Shown piece by piece: positions 1 through 5,489 of a stretch of 8,424 nucleotides of DNA; the first letter of the stretch is position 1, and every line of letters begins with the position of its first letter. A program made the translations under genes and the position numbers. The DNA comes from an uncultured Kangiella sp. GTDB taxonomy: Bacteria > Pseudomonadota > Gammaproteobacteria > Enterobacterales > DSM-103792. The notes below the pieces were generated by a model. The model saw only the letters and a program-made list of their open reading frames with translations, made no database searches and was not told the DNA's origin. The DNA lies in assembly GCA_946480585.1 (NCBI GenBank), contig CAMLKQ010000085.1, positions 1 to 8,424 on the forward strand. Reading direction: 5' to 3'.

Positions 1-1292
1 TGCAGATACAGCCCCTGACTTTCATGCACCTCATCGGTCTTGCCGGCTTGGCTTTGTGCCGCTGCCAGCAGCCGGTAGACATTCGGCTCGGTGTCCGGCA
101 GCGAGATGTACGCCAACAAGCGCTCACGCGCCCGTTCGGCTTTGCCAAGTTCCAGCAACACCTGACTGTAAGCAATGGTCAGCGCATGATGGTTCGGGTG
201 CAGTGCCAGCGCCTGACCAAGCAGTTTTTCGGCGTCGCTGTATTGACCCGCCGCACGCTGCGCTTGCGTGCGCAGCAACAAATAACTGAGGTTGCCGGGC
301 TCACCTTCCTGCAATTGGCTGGCGATTTTGCTGGCCGATGCCGTCTCGCCTTTGCGCAGATCAAGCAGGGCGCGGGCATAGCGCACGACCGGATCGTTCG
401 GCGCCACCTTTTCGGCCTGTTGCTGCTCGCGTTCGCGCTGGGCCAGATCGTCTTCGGTCAAATCGCGCAGCTTCGCTTGCATCAAGCGGAAGCGCTGCGA
501 GTTGATGATGCGGCGCGGCTGCAATTCGGCGGCGCGCAGGCGTGCATCGGCCATCCGCTGCTCGCTGACCGGGTGGGTCAGCAGCACCGGCGGCGGCATC
601 TGCAGGTAGCGGGTTTTGGCTGCCATTTTCTCGAAGAAGCTGGCCATACCATTTGGATCGAGATCGACATCGGCGAGGATCTGCATGCCAATGCGGTCAG
701 CCTCGGCTTCATTCTCACGGGTGTGGTTGATCACCAGTTGAGTGGCGCCCGCCTGCGCGGCGGTCATCGCAGCGATACCGGCCTGCGGATTATTGGCTGC
801 CATGATCAAGCCACCGATGATCGCAGCCAGCGTTGGCAGACTGAGTTGCTGCTGGCGTTCGACCCGTCGGGCGAGGTGACGCTGGATCACGTGGGCGGTT
901 TCGTGCGCCATGACGCCAGCGAGTTCGCTTTCGTTATCGGCCATCAACATCAACTGGCTGTGAATGCCGATGTAACCGCCGGGCAAGGCAAAGGCGTTCA
1001 GCTCAGGGTCGCGGATGACGAAGAAATAGAACTGGCGATCGGCAGCGTCCGGCGCACTGGCGACCAAGCGAAAGCCGATATCGTTGATGTATTCGACGAT
1101 TTCCGGATCATCGATCACCGGAGCGAATTGGCGGATCTGACGCATGAAGTCGTCGCCAATCAGCTGCTCTTGTTGCAGTGACAGCGTCTTGCTGACGCTG
1201 CTGCCCATGTCCGGCAATTCCGAGGCAGTCGTCATGCCGAGGGAGCAGCTCAGCAGCAAGGCGCCGAGCAGAGAGTCAAATCGAAACTGCAC
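1..1292 (-). CDS. bepA: BepA-type periplasmic M48 metalloprotease with TPR domain (3' end outside window)
   Basis: Zinc metalloprotease of the BepA/YfgC type, which in E. coli works in the periplasm on outer-membrane protein assembly and degrades stalled LptD or BAM substrates. Visible: an N-terminal hydrophobic signal (residues 7-20); the zinc motif HETAH at residues 130-134 (bases 891-905); the third-ligand helix ENEAEAD with Glu195 and Asp199; and THPVSEQR with His240. These match E. coli His136/Glu137/His140, Glu201 and His246 at a constant offset of 6. A TPR-like helical region follows from about residue 275 to the cut end; about 430 codons are present against 487 in E. coli. I chose GTG at 1292 because it gives a clean signal peptide, a GAG 8 nt upstream and the constant offset; in-frame GTG 1301, TTG 1310 and GTG 1340 are alternatives. 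The signal contains LLSC, a weak lipobox look-alike. Divergent from the TusA-family gene. Family call is secure; the start is moderate. Confidence 0.95.
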   Translation of the reverse strand, partial: MQFRFDSLLGALLLSCSLGMTTASELPDMGSSVSKTLSLQQEQLIGDDFMRQIRQFAPVIDDPEIVEYINDIGFRLVASAPDAADRQFYFFVIRDPELNAFALPGGYIGIHSQLMLMADNESELAGVMAHETAHVIQRHLARRVERQQQLSLPTLAAIIGGLIMAANNPQAGIAAMTAAQAGATQLVINHTRENEAEADRIGMQILADVDLDPNGMASFFEKMAAKTRYLQMPPPVLLTHPVSEQRMADARLRAAELQPRRIINSQRFRLMQAKLRDLTEDDLAQREREQQQAEKVAPNDPVVRYARALLDLRKGETASASKIASQLQEGEPGNLSYLLLRTQAQRAAGQYSDAEKLLGQALALHPNHHALTIAYSQVLLELGKAERARERLLAYISLPDTEPNVYRLLAAAQSQAGKTDEVHESQGLYL

Positions 1293-1341
1293 AATAAACA
1301 CTCGTAGCAAGAGAAGGGGTGAGGTCGCACCGGCGATCACT

Positions 1342-1389
1342 TACAATCCGCCATCGGGCGATTGTAGGGAGCCGGGCTGAGGCCGGCAA
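1342..1389. promoter_or_regulatory. Candidate divergent promoter between bepA and the TusA-family gene
   Basis: An imperfect inverted repeat at 1342-1366 has TACAATC and GATTGTA as outer arms, GCC/GGC inside, one bulged C and an ATCG loop. Each outer arm reads TACAAT on its own strand, a 5/6 match to the -10 consensus. On the minus strand, TTGCCG (1389-1384) lies 17 nt before TACAAT (1366-1361), giving a plausible bepA promoter with a leader of about 60 nt. On the plus strand, TACAAT (1342-1347) has only a poor -35 (GTGAGG at 1319-1324). The 185-nt intergenic region otherwise shows no clear motif. This is pattern reading only. Confidence 0.35.
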
Positions 1390-1477
1390 TCGCAGGTGCC
1401 TCAGGACCATGCTGGCCAGAACCACGCTGATCAGCACCACGCCGGTCAATAACACGGAACAACCATCTGAAGTCCAC

Positions 1478-1729
1478 ATGAACGAAAAGTTCCAGATACA
1501 CCGACAGTTGGATGCACGCGGCCTGCGTTGCCCGCTGCCATTGCTGCGCGCCAAACAGGCATTGGCCGCACTGGCAGTTGGCGAGGTCTTGGAAGTGCTG
1601 GCGACCGATGCGGGTGCTGGCCGCGATATTCCGGCCTGGTGCCAACTGGCCGGGCACGAACTGCTCGCGCAAACGGCCGCACCGGACAGCCGCGGCGAGC
1701 TGCGCTTTGTCATCCGGCGGCAGCGCTGA
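1478..1729 (+). CDS. TusA-family sulfur carrier / sulfurtransferase
   Basis: Small cytoplasmic sulfur-carrier protein of 83 residues (E. coli TusA is 81). The signature LDARGLRCPLPLLRAKQAL (residues 11-29) carries the CPxP motif with the persulfide-accepting Cys18. A second conserved block, RDIPAWC (residues 49-55, Cys55), matches RDIPGFC of TusA. In E. coli, TusA relays sulfur from IscS for tRNA 2-thiouridine. The homologue at this locus in P. aeruginosa (PA1006) has instead been tied to molybdenum homeostasis and nitrate use, so the role here may differ and I give no symbol. ATG 1478 fits the family length; in-frame ATGs at 1319 and 1409 would add unconserved sequence. The Shine-Dalgarno is weak (TGAAG, 1468-1472). 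It converges on the PIN-PhoH gene. Confidence 0.92.
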   Translation: MNEKFQIHRQLDARGLRCPLPLLRAKQALAALAVGEVLEVLATDAGAGRDIPAWCQLAGHELLAQTAAPDSRGELRFVIRRQR

Positions 1730-1730
1730 C

Positions 1731-1762
1731 GGCGGTAGGCGTTGAGCCAACACCGCGCCGCC
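1731..1762. terminator. Stem-loop between convergent tusA-family and PIN-PhoH genes
   Basis: Begins 2 nt after the TusA-family stop. The outer stem GGCGG/CCGCC (1731-1735 with 1758-1762) encloses a second stem, GG-C-GTTG with CAAC-A-CC, and an AGC loop. It fills the 57-nt gap between two converging genes, where a bidirectional terminator would sit. No T-tract follows on either strand, so an intrinsic terminator is uncertain. Confidence 0.4.
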
Positions 1763-1786
1763 AGCGTCATGCTCTTCAGTGGCGTG

Positions 1787-3199
1787 TCACAGAATCAGCG
1801 AGGCATGATCGGCCAGCCGTGAGCGTTCGCCACGGCGCAGCGTGATATGACCGCTGTGCTCCCAGTCCTTGAAGCGATCGACAACGTAAGTCAGGCCGGA
1901 GCTCGTTTCGGTCAGGTAAGGCGTGTCGATTTGTGCGACGTTGCCAAGGCATACCATCTTGGTGCCGGGACCGGCACGGGTCACCAGCGTTTTCATTTGT
2001 TTCGGCGTCAGGTTCTGCGCTTCGTCGAGAATGACAAACTTGTTCAGGAAAGTCCGACCGCGCATGAAGTTCAGCGAGCGCACTTTAACCCAGCGCTTCA
2101 GCACATCTTGAGTCGCCGCCTGGCCCCAGTCGCTTTGTTCATCGGACGGTGCCAGCACTTCCAGGTTGTCCATCAGCGCGCCCATCCACGGCGTCATTTT
2201 TTCCTCTTCGGTGCCGGGCAGGAAGCCAATGTCTTCCCCGACCGGCACGGTCACCCGCGTCACCAACACTTCCTTGTAATGGCCGCGTTCAATGGTTTGT
2301 TCGAGTGCCGCCGCCAGCGTGAGCAGGGTCTTGCCGGTACCGGCTGAGCCTTGCAGCGAAATGAAGTCGATCTCCGGATCCATCAACAGGTTCAGGGCAA
2401 AGCTCTGTTCCCGGTTGCGCGCGACAATGCCCCAGACATTGTGGCTCTTGTTGCGGTAGTCCGTGGCGGTTTCCAGAATGGCGTACTTGCTGTCAACTTT
2501 GCGGACGATGGCTTCGAATTCGTCATCTTCCTTGTAGACGCAGGTGTTCGGAAACCATTGCTGAATCAGCGGACCACTGATGCGATAGAACGTCCGGCCT
2601 TTTTCCTGCCAGGAATCCATTTGTTTCGAGTGCTTGTCCCAGAAGTTGTCGGGCAGCTGGAACATGCCGGTGTGCAGTTGCTCGATCTCATCAAGCACAC
2701 GGTCGTTGAAATAATCTTCGGCATGGATGGCAAGCGTGGTGGCCTTGATGCGCAGGTTGATGTCTTTCGATACCAGCGTCACCCGCACCGACGGGTTGCT
2801 GCGCGACTGCGCCATGGCGACATTGAGGATGGTGTTATCCGCTTTGGAGCCGGGCAGGCTTTCTGGCAACACGTGCTCCATTTCCTTGGTCTGGAAATAG
2901 AGCCGGCCCCCACCGTTCTTGCACAGCTCGCCACCCATCGGGATGGTGGTCAGCGGAATGCCGGCAGCGATGTCGGCGCCTTTCAGCTGGCCCATCAAGT
3001 CATCAAGAAAACGGCTGACCTGGCGAACGTTGCGGGCGGTTTCCGAGGTGCCTTTCTTGCCGGCGTCGAGTTCTTCCAGCACGATCATCGGGATGTAAAC
3101 ATCGTGTTCGGCAAACCGGAACAATGCTGTGGGATCGTGCATCAGCACATTGGTGTCGAGCACGAACAGCCGTTTGCCCGAAATTTTTGCTCTTGCCAT
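1787..3199 (-). CDS. PIN-PhoH family ATPase (PhoH2/YlaK type; putative RNase-helicase)
   Basis: 470-residue cytoplasmic protein joining an N-terminal PIN nuclease domain (about 10-165) to a C-terminal PhoH ATPase domain (about 250-470). PIN acidic residues visible: Asp15 in VLDTNVLMHD, Glu42/Glu43 in VLEELD, Asp121 in KADNTIL and Asp146 in VSKDINLRIKA. The PhoH domain has Walker A GSAGTGKT (284-291) and Walker B FVILDEAQN (388-396), then GNVAQIDTPYL and a terminal RGERSRLADHASLIL. Mycobacterial PhoH2 proteins of this architecture unwind and cleave RNA; gammaproteobacterial members are little studied, so an RNA-processing role is inferred. ATG 3199 is chosen: GGGAAG lies 7 nt upstream, while TTG 3202 directly before it has worse spacing. 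It follows bcp by 86 nt on the same strand. No antitoxin-like partner gene is seen. Confidence 0.95.
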   Translation of the reverse strand: MARAKISGKRLFVLDTNVLMHDPTALFRFAEHDVYIPMIVLEELDAGKKGTSETARNVRQVSRFLDDLMGQLKGADIAAGIPLTTIPMGGELCKNGGGRLYFQTKEMEHVLPESLPGSKADNTILNVAMAQSRSNPSVRVTLVSKDINLRIKATTLAIHAEDYFNDRVLDEIEQLHTGMFQLPDNFWDKHSKQMDSWQEKGRTFYRISGPLIQQWFPNTCVYKEDDEFEAIVRKVDSKYAILETATDYRNKSHNVWGIVARNREQSFALNLLMDPEIDFISLQGSAGTGKTLLTLAAALEQTIERGHYKEVLVTRVTVPVGEDIGFLPGTEEEKMTPWMGALMDNLEVLAPSDEQSDWGQAATQDVLKRWVKVRSLNFMRGRTFLNKFVILDEAQNLTPKQMKTLVTRAGPGTKMVCLGNVAQIDTPYLTETSSGLTYVVDRFKDWEHSGHITLRRGERSRLADHASLIL

Positions 3200-3261
3200 C
3201 AATCAGCTTCCCTATCCAATGATTGATCAGGGTGCGCACTGCGCTGCCCGCAACACCGCAT

Positions 3262-3284
3262 CACACGATAAACGCTTGCGTGTG
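3262..3284 (-). other. Small hairpin directly after bcp
   Basis: CACACG (3262-3267) and CGTGTG (3279-3284) form a 6-bp perfect stem with an 11-nt loop. It begins 1 nt beyond the bcp stop codon on the minus strand. No T-tract follows, so it is more likely a 3'-end or mRNA-stability hairpin than a terminator, and transcription may continue into PIN-PhoH. Confidence 0.3.
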
Positions 3285-3285
3285 T

Positions 3286-3759
3286 TCAGCTTTTGCTGAG
3301 TGCAGTGGCCGCGGCCAGCACTTCATCGACATGGCCTGGCACTTTGACTTTGCGCCATTCCTGCCGCAGTACGCCGTTTTTGTCGATCAGGAAAGTGCTG
3401 CGCTCGACGCCCATCACCTTCTTGCCGTACATGTTTTTTTCCTTGATGACATCATAAGCAGTGCAGGCGGCTTCCTCCGTGTCGGACAGCAGATCAAAGT
3501 CAAACCCTTCGCGGGCTTTGAAGTTTTCATGCGAGCGCAGACTATCGCGCGAGATGCCAATAATGAGAGTGCCAATCTTGTCGAATTTTTTTTGCTGGTC
3601 GCGAAAGTTCTGCCCTTCCAGCGTGCAGCCGGGGGTGCTGTCTTTCGGGTAGAAGTAAAGGACGACTTGGTGGCCTTTGAGCGAGGAAAGGCGGAGGGTT
3701 TTGTCGCCGGTTGCCGGCAGTTCGAAATCGGGTGCTTTTTTGCCCACCACTGCGGTCAT
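3286..3759 (-). CDS. bcp: Bcp/PrxQ thiol peroxidase
   Basis: Thioredoxin-fold peroxiredoxin of 157 residues (E. coli Bcp 156) that reduces hydrogen and organic peroxides in the cytoplasm. The catalytic block YFYPKDSTPGCTLEG holds the peroxidatic Cys45 with Thr42 and Pro43; Arg122 lies in the conserved VERSTFLID. The E. coli resolving cysteine, five residues after the peroxidatic one, is Gln50 here. The only other cysteine is Cys99 in EEAACTAYDV, which corresponds to a third E. coli cysteine. The enzyme therefore probably works as a 1-Cys type or resolves through Cys99 or an external thiol. ATG 3759 is preceded by a strong AGGAGA with 5-nt spacing; an upstream in-frame start would add 18 unconserved residues. 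It lies between gcvR and PIN-PhoH on the same strand, 186 nt after gcvR, with hairpins in its leader. Confidence 0.96.
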   Translation of the reverse strand: MTAVVGKKAPDFELPATGDKTLRLSSLKGHQVVLYFYPKDSTPGCTLEGQNFRDQQKKFDKIGTLIIGISRDSLRSHENFKAREGFDFDLLSDTEEAACTAYDVIKEKNMYGKKVMGVERSTFLIDKNGVLRQEWRKVKVPGHVDEVLAAATALSKS

Positions 3760-3785
3760 TCGCGTCTCCTGCGTTGGCCGAGCCG

Positions 3786-3806
3786 GCGTCCTGCCAGTCA
3801 GGACGC
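3786..3806 (-). promoter_or_regulatory. Perfect 8-bp hairpin in the bcp leader
   Basis: GCGTCCTG (3786-3793) and CAGGACGC (3799-3806) are exact reverse complements around a 5-nt loop. On the minus strand the hairpin ends about 16 nt before the bcp Shine-Dalgarno AGGAGA (3770-3765). It could be an operator or a leader RNA hairpin. No T-tract follows, so it does not look like a terminator. The role is unknown. Confidence 0.4.
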
Positions 3807-3825
3807 GGCGCAACGGGGTCGCGGT

Positions 3826-3843
3826 GCTTGCTGCACGGCAAGC
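3826..3843 (-). other. Second inverted repeat upstream of bcp
   Basis: GCTTGC (3826-3831) and GCAAGC (3838-3843) form a 6-bp perfect stem with a 6-nt loop, 20 nt from the hairpin at 3786-3806. The gcvR-bcp gap (3760-3945) otherwise holds an A5T7 tract at 3902-3913 and no convincing promoter. Confidence 0.25.
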
Positions 3844-3945
3844 CGCCGCGCTCTTTGCCTCACTTTAGTCGCAGTGACGATCGATTTTCCAGCAGCGTGG
3901 GAAAAATTTTTTTGCCGGCGCGGTCATCGGCTGGCAGCGTTGCAT

Positions 3946-4476
3946 TCAACCCTTGATGGGCTCGAGGATGCCGTCGAGGTTCAGGTCGTCACAGAGCAGT
4001 TGAAACTGATCGCGCAAACCATTGATATGGACATCGCCCGGAATGTTGAGCGCGATGTTGATGACTATCATCGCGGCGCCGGTTTGCGGTGCCGCGTAGG
4101 TGTTGGAATAAATGTCCTGCAGCGTGACGCCTTGATCCAGAAAGAACTGGCTGATGTCGCGCAGAATGCCCGGGGTATCAAGCGCAACGATTTGCACCGA
4201 GTAGGGTAGTGCCTGGCTCGGTTGTTCGCGGCCGGTGGTGCGGCGCATGTTCACCGACAATTGCAGGCGCTGACTCAGTACCGGCAAGGCGTGTTCGAAT
4301 TTGGCCAACGCATTCCAGGTGCCGGCGAGTAGCAACAGCATGGCCGACTCGTTACCGAGCATGGTGATGCGGGCGTCGAGAATATTGCAATTGCAATCGG
4401 CTGCCAGCTTGGCGATATCGGTGGTGGCGGTCGGCACATACGGGCCGAGGACGCTCACCGCAAGCAGATTCTGCAT
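3946..4476 (-). CDS. gcvR: GcvR-like regulator with two ACT domains
   Basis: 176-residue cytoplasmic protein made of two ACT domains (about 4-80 and 92-170). E. coli GcvR (190 aa) binds GcvA and blocks activation of the glycine-cleavage operon when glycine is scarce. Shared features include CNCNILDARITMLGNE and LLAGTWNALAKFE in the first domain. The second domain has YAAPQTGAAM and LRDQFQLLCDDLNLDGILEP, close to the Pseudomonas type. The usual first-domain ligand loop (GxDRPG) reads GPYVPTATTD, so glycine binding cannot be assumed. ATG 4476 has AAGG 6 nt upstream. It is divergent from dapA and upstream of bcp on the same strand. No gcvA or gcv gene lies in the window. The family is secure; the regulatory target is inferred. 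Confidence 0.88.
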   Translation of the reverse strand: MQNLLAVSVLGPYVPTATTDIAKLAADCNCNILDARITMLGNESAMLLLLAGTWNALAKFEHALPVLSQRLQLSVNMRRTTGREQPSQALPYSVQIVALDTPGILRDISQFFLDQGVTLQDIYSNTYAAPQTGAAMIVINIALNIPGDVHINGLRDQFQLLCDDLNLDGILEPIKG

Positions 4477-4526
4477 GGCGGACCTTTATGATTTGTTGGC
4501 TGCAAGATGGCGCATATTTCCGGTGC

Positions 4527-4568
4527 TGACAAGCGTGCTTGTCAATAATCTGGCCCGGCGAGTACCAT
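4527..4568. promoter_or_regulatory. Palindrome and candidate promoters in the gcvR-dapA divergent region
   Basis: TGACAAGCGTGCTTGTCA (4527-4544) is an inverted repeat with perfect 8-bp arms and a 2-nt centre. On the minus strand, towards gcvR, its edge gives a perfect -35 TTGACA (4545-4540), although no good -10 follows at normal spacing. On the plus strand, TTGTCA (4539-4544) is followed after 18 nt by TACCAT (4563-4568), each 4-5/6 of consensus, placing a dapA start site near 4574. A dimeric regulator bound here could control both genes. Confidence 0.4.
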
Positions 4569-4598
4569 TGCCGCTCTTTTTTTGACCGGAATTTGCAC

Positions 4599-5489
4599 AT
4601 GCAGGCCAAGGGCCCGTTTCAGGGCAGCATAGTCGCGTTGGTAACCCCGATGTTTGACGACGGTTCCGTCGATGAGGCCAGTGTGCGGCGCTTGGTCGAT
4701 TGGCATGTCGAGCAGGGCACCGATGCGATTGTTGCCATGGGCACCACCGGTGAGTCGGCCACGCTGTCGGAAGACGAACATTTGCGCGTTGTGCAAATTG
4801 TGGTCGAACAGGCCGCCGGTCGCATTCCGGTCATTGCCGGCACTGGCAGCAGCAGCACCGCCAAGGCGGTCGCGCTGACCAAGGCGGTCGAACAATTCGC
4901 CATCGTCGGCACGTTGTGCGTGACGCCGTATTACGTCCGGCCGAGTCAGGAAGGCCTGTACCAGCATTACCGCGCCATTGCAGCGGCCGCAAGCAAGCCG
5001 GTGCTGCTCTATAACGTGCCGGGTCGCACCGGTTGTGATCTGTTGCCCGAGACCGTGATCCGGCTGGCGGCCGTGGCCGGCATTGCCGGCATCAAGGAAG
5101 CGACTGGCAAGCTGGAGCGGCTGCAGGCCATCAAGGCCGGTGTCCCGGCCAGTTTTGTCCTGCTGTCGGGTGACGATGCCAGCGCCTGCGAGTTCATGCT
5201 GCAGGGCGGTCATGGCGTCATTTCCGTGACCAGCAACGTCGCGCCGAAAGCAATGGCAGCAATGTGCCGGCTGGCGGTGAACGGTCAAGCCGACGCCGCC
5301 CGGCAACAGGACGCGGCTTTGCAGGGTCTGCATGAAACTCTGTTCAACGAACCCAATCCAACCCCGGCCAAATGGGCGGTGGCGCAGTTGCATGGCTGTT
5401 CCGCCCACCTCAGGCTTCCCCTGCTGCCGCTGACGGCAGCCAATCAACCCCGAGTGCGTGCTGCCATGGCGGCCGCCGGAGTGCTGTAA
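4599..5489 (+). CDS. dapA: 4-hydroxy-tetrahydrodipicolinate synthase
   Basis: Condenses pyruvate with aspartate semialdehyde in the cytoplasm, the first committed step to diaminopimelate and lysine. 296 residues (E. coli 292), TIM-barrel fold. E. coli active-site residues align at a constant offset of 5: Schiff-base Lys166 in GIKEATG, Tyr138 in LLYNVPGRTG, Thr49 in GTTGES, Tyr112 in VTPYYVRPSQEGLYQH and Arg143. The C-terminal block NEPNPTPAKWA is also typical. ATG 4599 fits the family N-terminus; ATG 4539 would add 20 unconserved residues across the likely promoter. Shine-Dalgarno is weak (GGA, 8 nt upstream). It is first gene of the run with bamC, whose ATG directly abuts its TAA. No lysine riboswitch fits in the roughly 120-nt upstream gap. 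Confidence 0.98.
   Translation: MQAKGPFQGSIVALVTPMFDDGSVDEASVRRLVDWHVEQGTDAIVAMGTTGESATLSEDEHLRVVQIVVEQAAGRIPVIAGTGSSSTAKAVALTKAVEQFAIVGTLCVTPYYVRPSQEGLYQHYRAIAAAASKPVLLYNVPGRTGCDLLPETVIRLAAVAGIAGIKEATGKLERLQAIKAGVPASFVLLSGDDASACEFMLQGGHGVISVTSNVAPKAMAAMCRLAVNGQADAARQQDAALQGLHETLFNEPNPTPAKWAVAQLHGCSAHLRLPLLPLTAANQPRVRAAMAAAGVL

Noticed and set aside
24..1181. 385-codon open frame on the plus strand
   Set aside because: Antisense shadow of bepA, whose zinc motif and ligands are intact on the minus strand.
1319..1477. N-terminally extended form of the TusA-family protein (ATG 1319 or 1409)
   Set aside because: The extra residues are not family-like and the region carries the candidate bepA/tusA promoters; ATG 1478 gives the normal length.
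3199..3285. Search for a PhoAT-like antitoxin partner upstream of PIN-PhoH
   Set aside because: The 86-nt gap and the bcp 3' end hold no small in-strand frame overlapping the PIN-PhoH start.
3902..3936. Possible terminator after gcvR (TGCCAGC/GCCGGCA hairpin near an A/T tract)
   Set aside because: On the minus strand the hairpin is followed by seven As before the five Ts, which is not the layout of an intrinsic terminator.
2351..4209. Two long plus-strand frames (2351-3226 and 3223-4209)
   Set aside because: Antisense to PIN-PhoH, bcp and gcvR, all supported by family motifs; no domain seen in the shadow frames.
4477..4598. Lysine riboswitch before dapA
   Set aside because: The gap is too short for the roughly 170-nt or longer lysine riboswitch and has no matching structure; the divergent promoters fill it.
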